A stretch of DNA of 64,000 bases, taken from Crotalaria pallida. Taxonomy: Eukaryota > Streptophyta > Magnoliopsida > Fabales > Fabaceae. The notes under the pieces were generated by a model. It saw nothing but the letters and a program-made list of their open reading frames with translations. It made no database searches and was not told the DNA's origin. This document shows, piece by piece, positions 47,032 through 58,451 of the stretch; position 1 is the stretch's first letter, and every line of letters starts with the position of its first letter. Made by a program: the position numbers and the translations under genes. The stretch spans positions 71,575,501-71,639,500 of the forward strand of contig CM075655.1 in the NCBI GenBank assembly GCA_037953625.1, written 5' to 3'.

Positions 47032-47424
47032 AAAAACGTGATTAATTCCCAGCCACACGAGTTAAACCGACTTACTTCTGAACTAGCAGACTCGTGGATA
47101 TTGATATCCTCTGGTGGATATCGATATCCAATATCGATATGGGCATATGCATATCGATATCCATATTACATAATTACAGCATCACATTCAAACTGCCATA
47201 ACCTTTTCGTTAACCGTTGGATCTTGCTCAAATTTGGAGACAAGCTTCCTAACATACTTATCTTCAAATCCAACGGTTGGTTTTCGGTCTAATTCTATAA
47301 ATCTTTTATTTCAATTTTCCTAATATAAGAATTCATACTAACATATAAAAAATGCATTATATTCCATTTTATTCATACAACACTTATAATTTTCGAGGAT
47401 AAATTCCGTGGGCGTTACAAGTCA

Positions 47425-49708
47425 TGTAACATCCCTAATTTTATTTTCCTAATTTAATTGGGGAAATATTAGACTTAGGAGGTAAGAGTAAGAGAAAAAC
47501 CAAGTGTTAGATTTTAGAAACCAAAAATAGGTAGAAATTAGTTAAAGTTTCTAAATAGGGAGAATAATTAGGATTTAAATATTTAGAGCTCGAAACCCAA
47601 AACCCACCGTTGGATGTGAAGTTGGAATTATTAGGGAGCTTATCTCCAAATTTGAGCAAGATCCAACGGTTAACGAAAACGTTATGGCTGTTTGAATGCG
47701 AAAGTTGCTGTCAGATTTTATCTGTGGACATAGATGTCATTGTTGTGCACATCGATGTTGCACATCGATATCCATAGGTGGACATCGATGTCCACGACCT
47801 GCAGAATCAGTTTTTAAGGCATTTGGCTGAATTCATTTGGAAAAAAATCATAAAATCCTCACTCGAACCTCTGGGGAAAAGTTAGGGTTCATCACCCCCA
47901 ACCTCCAACCTCTTGATTCCTTCATCAAATCGTTTCTTCCCTTCATCAAATCAAGGTTTCCTCTTCTCTCCATCATCAATTTCATCTTTTCAACCATCAA
48001 TCCAAGGTTTCCTCTCCTCCATCTCTCATCTCCACTTCTCCAAATCAAGGTAAGAGAGGAGATATTCTCCTAATTAGAGGAAGGACCTATTTTTAGTAAT
48101 AAGTATATAATATTATGCATGTGTTAGGTTTTAATTGATGATTGGTTAAGTAGTATTAGAAACCCTAGATTTTCTCTATGTATGGAATGGTGAAATTAGT
48201 GTTTGATTATGTTTCATTTGTGCATTAATTCGCTGTTTGTGTGGTGTTGTTATTATTATGCATATTTCTATGCTTGGAACTTGATTATGGTGAAAAGTGG
48301 TTATGTTGGAATTATTTTAAGTTATAATCAATAACTTATAAAAGGACTATATATATATATGGTTGGATAAATTAATCTACACTAATTAGAGGAAAAAGGA
48401 AACATGATTATATAAAACGGCTTGGCTATTCTAGTTAATTAAAATTAGTAGAAACACGTGCATCAGTAAGTGAGGAAGGACGTTAGGAATTGGAAAAGAT
48501 ACGAGAACATTCTATGTGGACTGAAGGACAGTCATGCGAAGGTTCCATAGAATCGACGGACGAGAGTGATATAGTGGCTCAATTGTGTACCAACACAATT
48601 GTGGGAATTTATCATAGAGGACTTTGATCCACAAGATGGGTCTAATACAGTATGAGGTATTCTACAAAGGGATGAAGTACTGGGCTAAGCCGTGGATTGG
48701 TCCTACGCGCACTATGATAATTCTATCCGCCACTTAAGCACTTCGGGACTAGTGTAAAGTGGTTCCTGCTATAGCCAATTTGGGTATCCGGCCCAAATGG
48801 TACGATGTACACAGGATGGGATAGCTTCCCACCGTGCTAAGGGGTAATCCACCCGACATCGTATTGTGCAAGCATCGATTGGGGAACACTTACTCCTAGT
48901 TGATCTTTTCCAAATTGTGTGGAGGGCGATGTGAGGATATATGGCAAACCATGGTATATGGTTACATTATGGAAAATATATGGAAATATGGAAACATGGA
49001 CAAATGGAAATGGTACATGGAAATGGATATGGAAATGGTTATGGAAAGTGCATTGCGTTGCATATCATTGCATACATGGCATCATATGGCATTAGAAGGG
49101 AATAGGGCATAACTACATATATATATATATATATATATATTTAGTTATATGTTTGGGTGTCATGTATTTTATTATGTTTTATTACTGTCTTTAGGTGTTT
49201 CCTTTGATTTTGAGTTATATCTCACTCTCTGTGTTGACCATTTTAGGTATTGAGGAAAGAGTCTCTACAGTTTGCCAGAAGACCGAGGTTGGGTACACTA
49301 AGGTGTAACCCTATGTATATTGGGTTTATCCCTTTTTACAGTCAACCTATGCTCTCTTAGCATATAATGTAGGATTATTTTGTATTCAGGACTTTTTATA
49401 TAAACTGTTGGGTGATCACCATTTAGTTTAATATTTGGGAAAAATTATATGTATTTACTGGTAGAATGGTGATATTCCACTTTTAATTGATAAATCTTAA
49501 TTTCACTTTGGAACTTGGTTTTCATCTATTCTGTTGTAAGTAATTTTGCGTAACTGAACGAATAGATTAATTTTCGAATAATCTGGCTGACAGGGAACAG
49601 GTTTTAATCATAAAGGGAAAGTTCAAATTTTAGAATAAACCCTGTCAAAATTTTCTTAAAAACTTTTACAATAATATGGTATAATGGATTAAAATGGAAG
49701 GTGTTACA
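47425..49708 (+). mobile_element. Solo LTR D (gypsy type), between the gypsy and copia LTR remnant
   Basis: 2,284 bp, TGTAACATCCC to GGTGTTACA, with a perfect AGTCA duplication (47,420-47,424; 49,709-49,713). Its part at 47,600-47,700 is similar, in reverse orientation, to the Tekay-like LTR (AACCGTTGGATCTTGC block), so it is a related family in plus orientation. It carries ACATCGATGT-type palindromes at 47,749 and 47,782 and an 18-base palindrome GTGGACATCGATGTCCAC. An (AT)12 microsatellite lies at 49,116-49,140, and ATGGAAAT-rich repeats at 48,960-49,050. Its neighbouring frames show no domain. Confidence 0.87.
49116..49140. repeat. (AT)n microsatellite
   Basis: About twelve AT repeats inside solo LTR D. 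Confidence 0.95.
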
Positions 49709-49902
49709 AGTCATGTATTTGATATTCTTATGATATTGAACTTATAATCCTAAGGACTTTATTACATCTATTTTAATTAAACAATCAAAGCATAAATATA
49801 ATAAATGAAATGCCTCATTATTATTAATAGTAATAATCCATAAACATGAAATAAGTACAAGTAAAAGAGAAAATATGATTGTCACTAGGGCACTCTCCAA
49901 CA
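49709..49902 (-). repeat. Remnant of the copia 5' LTR
   Basis: It matches 25,538-25,719 closely (differences include a short insertion, GACTTTATTACATC), ends CTCTCCAACA and is followed by the ATGAT duplication. The remainder of this LTR was lost or displaced at the gypsy/solo LTR D boundary. Confidence 0.88.
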
Positions 49903-50685
49903 ATGATATCAGCAATAAAACTCATGTACCCGTTTATTATAGGTTTCTCACTTTACTTCTGTCATTAACCACCTACCGTTAGCGGGAATCCGGTGAAACT
50001 CATTGATGAGGAGGAAACACAACGGTAGGGATGGAGGCCTATATAAGTGGATTGAAGGTAACCAGATATGTACCTTATCCACTCACACAAACACACATCA
50101 CACCCAAGTAAACGACAATAGAGCTGGTATCCTGGTAATTAGGGTGTCATTCTTCAGTCTAAAAGCAAACAGTAGGAGACTTGGACACTTGACCGTATAG
50201 TTCAAGTACCAAAGATTCTACGACAGAACAGTAGTATCGGGAATAAAACAAAAATTAATTAAGATTACAATTTTCTAGAGATGTTTTAAGAAAGTGACAT
50301 TGAGAATGAAACAAAATTTCATAAAGTTAGTTAATTTTGCTTATATTTAAAACCAAGAGAAGTTTGTTTTTTGTTGCTTATAATTCGAGCCGGATGTTGT
50401 ATAAACAAGGAGAAAATAAACGATTTTGACATTGAAATAACATATGAGTATCTTAAAATTAGAGGTTGATGTTCAAAATAATTCAAGATATAAAGACAAA
50501 AGATTGATTATGAATCAAAATATAAATTCTAAGACAAAAGTGTAACACCCCAATTTGGAATCCCAATTTTCACTAAAAATTTGCGCCATTTTTTAAAAAC
50601 ATTTCTCACATTTTATTTTTATTCGAAAAAGGTCTGCATATTGCTCTAACACTATCTTAGTTTCAAAAAACTTTCACTTAGTTTC

Positions 50686-52114
50686 TGTTGAGATGCCAGC
50701 AAGTGTACTGGGTCAACGTGTAGTATAGTCTAGGAAGACCAGATATCGTCCCACAGGGAGTTTGTGAGAATGTTCAATCTACTTTTACCTTAATGCAACT
50801 AAAAGTAAATCCTATAATTAAAATACAGATTTGAACTAAAATTATGAAAAAGTGATTTTAATTAAAAACTAAATGAAAAACTGAAATTAAAGAGAAGTTG
50901 TGAGCAGGTAGAGAAGGATTGTTAGGAACGTGATTTCATTGTATGTTTCGTTTATCTAATTATGAATTATTGTCTTCCCCTAAATCATGAACAAATCCCA
51001 AAATTAATAACTATCACATCTCTCAAGTTTAGTTACCGTTTCTTATTCAATTCATTACCCCCAATCTCTCAAGTGATTAATTCATTGAATAATATTTAAG
51101 AACAATGGATTTCATAAAAGTAATATAATTACCCAATTGTATCTCTACCCCTGGATTAATTATATTGTTTGATTGGAAAGGCCTATCTAAATCCTAAACC
51201 TCTCAATTTGGGGATTAGAAATCCAAAACATAAATTGGCCAGATTCATGCATAACAATTAAATCACAATCAAACACATGATTTAGAAACGGAAAAACACT
51301 AATTCAATAACTACATAAACTAATCCATACAAATTCACCAATTCCTAACAAAGGGTTTTAGTTACATGATAAACAATGAAGAACAAGAGAAGAAATAGAA
51401 GGATAATACATGATTACCATGGAGAAGCCTTGATCTCTCAACCTTGGATCTCCTCCTCTTCTAAACCTCTCTCTAAACCATGTAATCTCCCTCTCTCTCT
51501 CTGTAATCTCTGCTAATGGCTGCTGACCTAGTTCTAAATATGCATATTTAAAAGATAAAACTAATCCTAATTGAATTGGAGCAAAACTGATCTGGAAGTG
51601 GCCCAATTGGGCTTTCTCATGTCTCACACTCAACTTAGGCCCTGATTTTGACCCTCAAGATGGACGAATTTGAGCAAGGATATTTCTGGAAAAGTTGTAG
51701 AGCTTTTCCTTATCTTTAAAATGATACCAAGATTGCCTTATTTGGATAAGTGTAGCTCAAGTTATGGCCAAAATACCGAGCAGCGTCACTTTAGCGAGGT
51801 GAGCGCGCCTGGGGCGCATCCGTCCTCACGCCTGGGGCGCGCACGAGCTGCTCTGGACTCCGTTTTACTCCGTTCTTGGACCGTTTCGAAGCTCTTTTCA
51901 TCCTCTATCCAATTCCATCAATATATTTTGCATTTAAGCTCCAAAAGTACCTAAAACATACCCAAAAAGGATCAAAACGTTCAAAGGATTCAAAACTAAG
52001 AACTATTTCTAAGAACTAACAAAAAGTCCTATAAAATACTTGAGAAACAAGCTAAAAACATAGTAAAAGGGAGTCAAATCAATGCTCAAAACACTATATA
52101 TTATACCCAAATCA
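50686..52114 (-). repeat. 3' LTR of the tRNA-Asp-primed element
   Basis: It carries two copies of CGCCTGGGGCG (from 51,806 and 51,829; 23-bp spacing), a near-palindrome. A run of TCTCTCTC lies at 51,490-51,500. Frames inside (51,358-51,633; 51,670-51,954) recur in the other LTR and are not genes. Confidence 0.9.
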
Positions 52115-53943
52115 CTCCCCCAAACTTAGCATTTTGCATGTCCCAGGCAAAAGTAAAATAAAATTTTAAACAAAAGACAAACTCCCTAAATCAACATATA
52201 TACTCCTCATCTAAGACTTCGACTCATGACTCCAACACATATTATCACAAACTATTTACACAATCACAAACCACAAACTAGTTAGAGTAACAAACCCAAT
52301 CAGAACTCAGGACTAATGAACACTCTCAACCTCTCAAATGTTTCTCTCAAAAGTGTATAAGGGTAATATTTCATTTAAGCACACAAGTTCATCAATGATA
52401 AAGTGCTACCATATGTTTGACCATAGACTAGAATCTCCACTGAAATATTGAATGTATGCACAAATCAAAAGGTCTTATTTTTGGTTGTAATGGGGCAGGC
52501 TAAAGTGTTAGGTGGGATATAAGAAAGAAGGGATAAAACTAAGGGCTAAATGCAAAGAAAAATTCCTCCAGAATCATGAATGAGCACTAAGTATATCACA
52601 ATGAAACTCAACTCAATCACAACTTTTATTCTTCTTCACTTTTCACTTTTCAATTCCTTTACTCTCTTCCTTTTCATAATTTTCATTCTTTTTCAATTTT
52701 CTTTTTTTTTTCATTGGAAGAGAAGTAGGAACATAACACTTTACTTTTTTTTTTCTTTTGCATCACATTCCACTTAATTGTTCATCCAAAATTCCTAAGG
52801 TACTCACAATAGAATTAATGCAACAATTGCAGGGTACCACAAAGAAAAATCATATATCATTATAAGGCTCAAAGTGGGCAACTAAGGGAACAATTTTCAA
52901 TGCAACATTCTGAAGGTCTCAAAAACACAACCTAGGTGCCTTAATCATTTTCATGCATGCAATCAATCATCAATTTTGAAATGGTCACAGGTCAAGTTCT
53001 AGAGCACAATCATCAAAGAGAACACACTCATGAAAGAATAGGGGTCTCAAAATTAGAATAAATCAATAATCACATATCCCATCAATAGGCTCAAAAGCTC
53101 ACAGGGCTAAAGTCAGTTCACTAATCACAAATTCTGAAAGCATTTGTCAAAATAACTAGTTCACAACAGTATTTACAGCTCAATCAAACAGAGTCAAAAG
53201 CCAATGAGTCTAAGTCCTAAACTAAGTATGTACATGCATCATCAGAGAAAAAGTCCTAAGGTTAGAAAAATTAATTACTCTTGCTAAGGACACAAACCAA
53301 TACCAAAAATATGAGAGAAAAATTCAGATCTGAAAATTTTTTATTTTGTATGTCCTCCCCCAAACTTAGATGTTGGCTTGTCCTCCAGCAAACTAATCTA
53401 GCCTATACTACAAAATAAAAATTAAAACTACCTAAGAAAGATGGACAATATTTTTATGAGATACAGGTCCTGGGGTGCAATATTGAAAAAATTGGGGCTA
53501 ATGGGGTCCAAATCCTAAAAGTACAAATCTAATCCTAAAAAAATCTATCCCTAAAAAAATAGAAAATAAAAAAAACGAAAATAAATAATAAAATAAAAAA
53601 TAATCCTAAGAAGATAAATCTAATCCTAAAAAGATAAAAACAAAATCCTAAAAAGATATAAAACTAATCTAATCCTAAAAGATAAGAATAAAAAAATATC
53701 AAATCCTAAAAAAAAAAAAAGATAAACATAAAAAAAACTTCCTAGAAATAAAGATAAATCTAATCCTAAGAGATAAGATGGTGGAATCAGAATTTGACCC
53801 CAAAACTGAACATTTGCACCCCTTAGACCTGTAGCTTCGGTTTTTTTTTCCTAAAAAAAAAATATAGAACTCACTAAAAATTACACTAAGTACCAAAAAT
53901 AAATTGAACAATTTTAAACTCCCCGGCAACGGCGCCAAAAACT
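52115..53943. other. Interior of the tRNA-Asp-primed element, non-coding
   Basis: No domain on either strand. The right third (about 53,500-53,780) is made of degenerate repeats of ATCCTAAAAAGATAAA. T-rich tracts lie at 52,620-52,760. It ends at the primer site 53,920-53,937, next to the 5' LTR. Confidence 0.7.
53920..53937 (-). promoter_or_regulatory. Primer-binding site, tRNA-Asp type
   Basis: The - strand reads TGGCGCCGTTGCCGGGGA, complementary to the CCCCGGCAACGGCGCCA end of plant tRNA-Asp(GUC). Six bases separate it from the LTR. Confidence 0.9.
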
Positions 53944-55371
53944 TGTTGAGATGCCAGCAAGTGTACTGGGTCAACGTGTAATATAGTCTAGGAAGACCAG
54001 ATATCGTCCCACAGGGAGTTTGTGAGAATGTTCAATCTACTTTTACCTTAATGCAACTAAAAGTAAATCCTATAATTAAAATTCAGATTTGAAATAAATT
54101 ATGAAAAAGTGATTTTAATTAAAAACTAAATGAAAAGCTGAAATTAAAGAGAAGTTGTGAGCAGGTAGAGAAGGATTGTTAGGAACGTGATTTCATTGTA
54201 TGTTTCGTTTATCTAATTATGAATTATTGTCTTCCCCTAAATCATGAACAAATCCCTAAATTAGTAACTATCACATCTCTCATGTTTAGTTACAGTTTCT
54301 TATTCAATTCATAACCCCCAATCTCTCAAGTGATTAATTCATTGAATAATAGTTAAGAACAATGGATTTCATAAAAGTTATATAATTACCCAATTGTATC
54401 TCTACCCCTGGATTAATTATATTGTTTGATTGGAAAGGCCTATCTAAATCCTAAACCTCTCAATTTGGGGATTAGAAATCCAAAACATAAATTGGTCAGA
54501 TTCATGCATAACAATTAAATCACAATCAAACACATGATTTAGAAACGGAAAAACACTAATTCAATAACTACATAAACTAATCCATACAAATTCACCAATT
54601 CCTAACAAAGGGTTTTAGTTACATGATAAACAATGAAGAACAAGAGAAGAAATAGAAGGATAATACATGATTACCATGGAGAAGCCTTGATCTCTCAACC
54701 TTGGATCTCCTCCTCTTCTAAACCTCTCTCTAAACCATGTAATCTCCCTCTCTCTCTCTCTAATCTTTGCTAATGGCTGCTGACCTAGTTCTAAATATGC
54801 ATATTTAAAAGATAAAACTAATCCTAATTGAATTGGAGCAAAACAGATCTGGAAGTGGCCCAATTGGGCTTTCTCATGTCTGACACTCAACTTCGGCCCT
54901 GATTTTGACCCTCAAGATGGACGGATTTGAGCAAGGATATCGCTGGCAAAGTTGTAGAGCTTTTCCTTAGCTTTAAAATGATACCAAGATCACCTTATTT
55001 TGATAAGCGTAGCTCAAGTTATGGCCAAAATACCGAGAAGCATCACTTTACCGCGGTGAGCGCGCCCGGGGCGCATCCGTCCTCACGCCTGGTGCGCGCA
55101 CGGGCTGCTCTAGACTCCGTTTTACTCCGTTCTTGGACCGTTTCGAAGCTCTTTTCATCCTCTATCCAATTCCATCAATATATTTTGCATTTAAGCTCCA
55201 AAAGTACCTGAAACATACCCAAAAAGGATCAAAACGTTCAAAGGATTCAAAACTAAGAACTATTTCTAAGAACTAACAAAAAGTACTACAAAATACTTGA
55301 GAAACAAGCTAAACACATAGTAAAAGGGAGTCAAATCAATGCTCAAAACACTATATATTAGACCCAAATCA
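53944..55371 (-). repeat. 5' LTR of the tRNA-Asp-primed element
   Basis: 1,428 bp, several percent different from the 3' LTR by eye (e.g. GCGCCCGGGGCGC for GCGCCTGGGGCGC), so older than the TR-GAG and LARD insertions. Confidence 0.9.
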
Positions 55372-55653
55372 GTTTCCAAAGTAATTTCCAAAACATTTCC
55401 TTCTTAATTTAATCTCCAAACTGAAGTGTCACGTTATCACCATAATTCATTCACCAAAAGGCGATAGTATAAATGCGGAAAATTAATTTCATTCATAAAC
55501 TGGTCCAACATAAATTGTTTCGTCATAAAAGCCATTATCCTCAAAATAGCGATATAAAAAAATAAATAAATCCCACATTGGGTTACATAGTTATCAGAGG
55601 GTCTTGTCGTCCTTGACTCACAAACAAAAACCATACACTACTACAAGTTGACA

Positions 55654-55980
55654 CTACTCATCGTCGTCTGGATCTTCTGTTGGGTCTTCCTCTGGATCTT
55701 CTTCGGGATCTTCTTCTGGATCCTCCTCGGGGTCCTCTTCCCCACCAATATTGTTATTGACAGGTGGTGCATTCTGATGAAAATCCCTGGGTCCACCTGG
55801 CATAAAGTCTCTCAGCAGAAAACAAATTTCCACACGATCAGTAGCTACTCCACGAAGTACATGGTCTCTGTCTACAAAACTGAGTCTCGTCGGCCCCTCC
55901 CATATCCATCCATTAGCTGTCCTAACCCACTGTCCTCCTGCCAAAGGGGACATCACTAATTGCAGCACTCGGTCCGCCAT
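55654..55980 (-). CDS. Small unknown ORF with acidic EEDP repeats
   Basis: 108 codons starting MADRVLQLVMSPLAGGQWVR. The first 70 residues look like a folded domain (ANGWIWEGPTRLSFVDRDHV, RVEICFLLRDFMPGGPRDFH). The tail is five to six imperfect copies of PEEDPE ending TEDPDDDE, with matching TCTTC(C/T)GG repeats in the DNA. I do not recognise a family. It lies in LTR-like sequence of the partial gypsy element, in the sense orientation of that element. The TR-GAG2 insertion is only 30 bp upstream of the ATG, so its original promoter has been moved 6 kb away. It could be a real short gene, a gag relic or a chance frame. The repetitive tail argues for coding constraint or simple-sequence slippage. 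Confidence 0.4.
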   Translation of the reverse strand: MADRVLQLVMSPLAGGQWVRTANGWIWEGPTRLSFVDRDHVLRGVATDRVEICFLLRDFMPGGPRDFHQNAPPVNNNIGGEEDPEEDPEEDPEEDPEEDPTEDPDDDE

Positions 55981-56010
55981 CTAAAGTTTACCACAGAAAC
56001 AAGTACATAG

Positions 56011-57696
56011 TGTAAGAACTACAATCGGTGGGTGAAATAACTAGGAGACACTAGGAGAACACCTAGAAGGGGGGTTGAAAAGGTGTTAGAGAAACCTTGA
56101 AAGATTTTCGAAAGACACGAATCGAAACGATTAAAACAAATGATTTTTACAAAAACCTCAGCATTTAATCGATTAACAAAACTTATTAATCGATTAACCC
56201 TTTAAAAACACTTAGTTAATCGATTAATCAAACAGGTTAATCGATTATTTACGAAAGCTTGATTTTGGTTAATCGATTAACACTTTTAGATAATCGATTA
56301 ATCACTATTAAAACTGAAAAATCACTTTTCAATTGAATACGAAAATCAATCAATTAACACGTATGATCAAAGATAAAACGGAATTGATTAACACCAATAT
56401 TCTTATTGATTACCTAGGTTATGAAAATGATTTTCCCCAAATCAATTTGCACAATTAAGATTCAATTCAATCAATTATGAAAATCAATCTTTTCTAGGTT
56501 TTCAATCAAGAACGATATTGAAATGACTTGAATGTAAAGAGTTAAAGGAATAGAGATACGACACAGAGATTTATCCGGGTTCACTTTCATCCACTTGAAA
56601 GCTACATCCAGTCCCCTCTTCAACCAAGAGAGATTCTTCACTATGAGGAATTAGAGTTCTCAAATTACAAGCAAATGCCTCTCAAGACTCCCTTCTTGAT
56701 AGCCTCCAAGAGATACCACACTCTTGTCTTGCAACCCTATTGAATCTAATCTAACCTCTTCCCTTGCTTGCCGATATCCCCACAACAAGTCTTCCAATTG
56801 CTTTGAGATGCTTCAAAGACTTCCACTTTCTTGATGATGCCTCACACCAAGACTTCCAATTTCTTGTTAACACAACAAGACTTTCAAGATAACTTTGCTT
56901 GATGAACAACCACCAAGGCTTCCTTGTGTTGTAGAATGTTTGCCTCCTTTGCAATGATTACAACTCAATGAAAATACAATGACAATCTTATGAATCTCTT
57001 TCAATAGCTATGAAAATATCAACATAAGAGATTCAAAGATTCTTGATCAAAGAATGTAAAAATAGTAAGCTTTGATCTATGAAAGTGAGAGAGAATAGTG
57101 TGGCTTTGATCTTTGTAAAAATGATATGAAAGTTGTTCTAATGTGTTCTAATGATTCACAAAGGTTAGGAAAAGGTTTATATAGAATACCCAAAAGTTAG
57201 GAACATTAAAAACTGATTTTGAGAAGTTAAAAACGTATTTTAAAAACCAGTACTGCAGGTGTTAATCGATTAACTCATCATGTTAATCGATTAAACATTG
57301 TTAAAAACATGTTAATCAATTAACCACTTCTCTTAATTGATTAACCACTGTTAAAGTCAATTAAAAACTTGGTTTCTCAAAACTAAACCTTTTCTTTCAA
57401 ACCTTTAAGCCACCTATTGTTTTTAGGTTAAGTGAAAACTCAAATTATGATATAATCATGACCTTGATAGAGATTCACTACCCTCTAAAGACTCTACCCA
57501 AACTCATTAAAATAAAAGACTCAAACTAAAGATATTACAATTATACACAAATTAAGTCTTCATGAGCTTGCTCTCTCTTCATCATTTGTTGTTTGTTGTT
57601 GATTGATGAACTTCTTCATACTTGAGCTTGATCACAAACACTTGTAGCTTGTTCAAAACCTTTGTCATTATCAAAACATTCTCACTGGATCTAACA
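56011..57696 (-). repeat. 3' LTR of TR-GAG2
   Basis: TAATCGATTA pairs at 56,167/56,188 and further at about 56,220-56,310 and 57,263-57,300, mostly 21 bp apart. On the - strand the TTCAACCCCCCTTCTAGG tract lies near the LTR end. Confidence 0.92.
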
Positions 57697-58451
57697 ATCT
57701 CCCCCTTTTTGAAAATGACAAACACGTTTTGAATTTGTTTGAAGTTGTTGATGCTTGAACCATTTGATAATTGGTGAGACTCTTGCTCCCCCTCAATAAA
57801 TGCTTTTGACATTTGAAATCTAATTGAGATAAGCTTGATTCTCCCCCTATCTTCAACAACTTTTCTCAACCTATATAAAAACAACAAAACAACCTCTTCT
57901 CCCCCTTTTGGCATTATCAAAAAGTAATATATACCAATTGAAATATAAAATGCTAAGCCAAAATAGAGATATTATAACATTCATTTCTTCACAACATTGA
58001 TACCAACTAATCAATGATACCAAATGTAAAACTAATTAAACATACTTTGAAATGTGATACCAATTGGCAAGAAATGTGACAATAAAATATAATACCAATT
58101 GTAACTAAAAAGTCATAATATCACTTAACAAAGAAAGATATCAATTGTAAAGAAATATCACAATAACTACAATAGCATGATAAACATATAATAATCACAC
58201 AATGATACCAATTAAGAATTTTGTAGAAGTAATATCAATTGTCAAAGACTAATAGCAAGATTAGAATATACCAAATATAAGTTCAATTGTGAATACTTGC
58301 TATCTCTTGTAAGAAATTCACTTGATACCAATTGTGAATATTCAACAATATCAAATGTACCAAAATGTAGGAGTTTCACTTGATATTTGAAGAAGAAAAT
58401 AATGAATAACACTTGTAAGCCTTTTGCTCTTCAATCACACCTACAAAACAA
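57697..58451 (-). other. TR-GAG2 3' non-coding region with PBS-like and PPT-like arrays
   Basis: As in TR-GAG1: ATACCAATTG (the - strand CAATTGGTAT) at 57,931, 58,057, 58,092 and 58,325 with many variants between, and four C-rich tracts (- strand GGGGGAG) at about 57,698, 57,786, 57,841 and 57,898, of which the first is the true polypurine tract. No pol sequence. Confidence 0.8.

Larger units (their letters stand above)
31738..47419 (-). mobile_element. Ty3/gypsy Tekay/Del-like chromovirus, partly deleted, with nested elements
   Basis: Oriented minus. The 5' LTR (39,045-47,419) is interrupted by the TR-GAG element. The primer site TGGTATCAGAGCA is at 39,029-39,041. Gag zinc knuckle/protease, RT, RNase H, integrase and a chromodomain-like tail run from 38,380 to 33,239. 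The polypurine tract CTTGAAGTGGGGGAG is beside 33,192, and the 3' LTR is 31,746-33,191. Domain order and the C-terminal VAWRRGEVSDLTWELED chromodomain-type sequence place it in the Tekay/Del clade. The 3' LTR has lost about 1.1 kb at its left end and the N-terminal half of gag is missing. A solo LTR sits in RT. Confidence 0.88.
39045..47419 (-). repeat. 5' LTR of the gypsy, split by TR-GAG1
   Basis: Parts 39,045-41,252 and 47,037-47,419 give about 2.6 kb, from TGTAACACC to GCGTTACA. It includes ATATCGATAT palindromes at 40,170-40,240 and 47,115-47,165 and two copies of GAATTC-AATTCTAAT-GAATTC (39,484-39,504; 39,516-39,536), hairpin-forming and at about the place where the LARD LTR has its CCCAG hairpins. 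The block GGCATGATGCATG at about 39,421 is also shared with the LARD LTR. Confidence 0.85.
24279..49902 (-). mobile_element. Ty1/copia element with nested insertions
   Basis: A perfect ATGAT duplication (24,274-24,278 and 49,903-49,907) and TGCTGG...CCAACA ends bound a copia element oriented minus. Left is a 1,441-bp 3' LTR (24,279-25,719), then RNase H, RT, integrase, protease and gag (25,881-29,681), and a leader. Only the last 194 bp of the 5' LTR remain at 49,709-49,902. Everything in between (solo LTR B, the gypsy element with its own insertions, solo LTR D) arrived later. The primer site and most of the 5' LTR are missing, lost near the gypsy insertion. Confidence 0.88.
23926..50230 (+). 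mobile_element. Solo LTR inside the MITE, split by the copia insertion
   Basis: Segments 23,926-24,278 and 49,908-50,230 form one solo LTR of about 676 bp, from TGTTATGG to CAGAACA, flanked by GTAGT (23,921-23,925 and 50,231-50,235). A TATA box (TATATAA) at 50,040-50,046 sits near the right end, suggesting plus orientation. AAACCGGTTT palindromes occur at about 23,960 and 24,008. No coding sequence remains. Confidence 0.82.
23808..50399. mobile_element. Stowaway-like MITE, split by nested insertions
   Basis: Two arms, 23,808-23,925 and 50,236-50,399 (about 282 bp when joined), end in inverted repeats that share TCCGGCTCGAATTATAA (left 23,811-23,828; right as its reverse complement around 50,380-50,395). 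The dinucleotide TA flanks both sides (23,806-23,807; 50,400-50,401). The CTTCCTCCGGC... end and TA duplication fit Tc1/mariner Stowaway MITEs. This is the outermost shell of the nest. Confidence 0.75.
50686..55371 (-). mobile_element. Non-autonomous LTR element with tRNA-Asp primer site (Athila-like)
   Basis: LTRs 50,686-52,114 and 53,944-55,371 (1,429 and 1,428 bp), TGTTGAGATG to CCCAAATCA, flanked by perfect GTTTC (50,681-50,685; 55,372-55,376). On the - strand the primer site TGGCGCCGTTGCCGGGGA (53,920-53,937) matches the 3' end of plant tRNA-Asp over 18 bases, and the polypurine tract AAGTTTGGGGGAG is at 52,115-52,127. These are features of Athila-type gypsy elements. The 1.8-kb interior has no gag or pol, so this is a small non-autonomous derivative. 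Confidence 0.9.

Noticed and set aside
48900..49112. A 70-codon Met/Trp/Glu-rich frame
   Set aside because: It is made by ATGGAAAT-type simple repeats within solo LTR D.
51358..51954. Frames of 91 and 94 codons, seen again at 54,615-54,890 and 54,927-55,211
   Set aside because: They lie in the two LTRs of the tRNA-Asp-primed element and differ by non-synonymous changes with no domain; LTR duplication explains them.
53920..53937. Possible tRNA-Asp gene fragment
   Set aside because: Only the 3' 18 bases match and the position beside an LTR fits a primer-binding site. No cloverleaf can be drawn.
55648..55959. A 103-codon hydrophobic frame on the + strand
   Set aside because: It is the shadow of the EEDP-repeat frame on the other strand. 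The apparent membrane segment is made of complementary GGATCTTC repeats.
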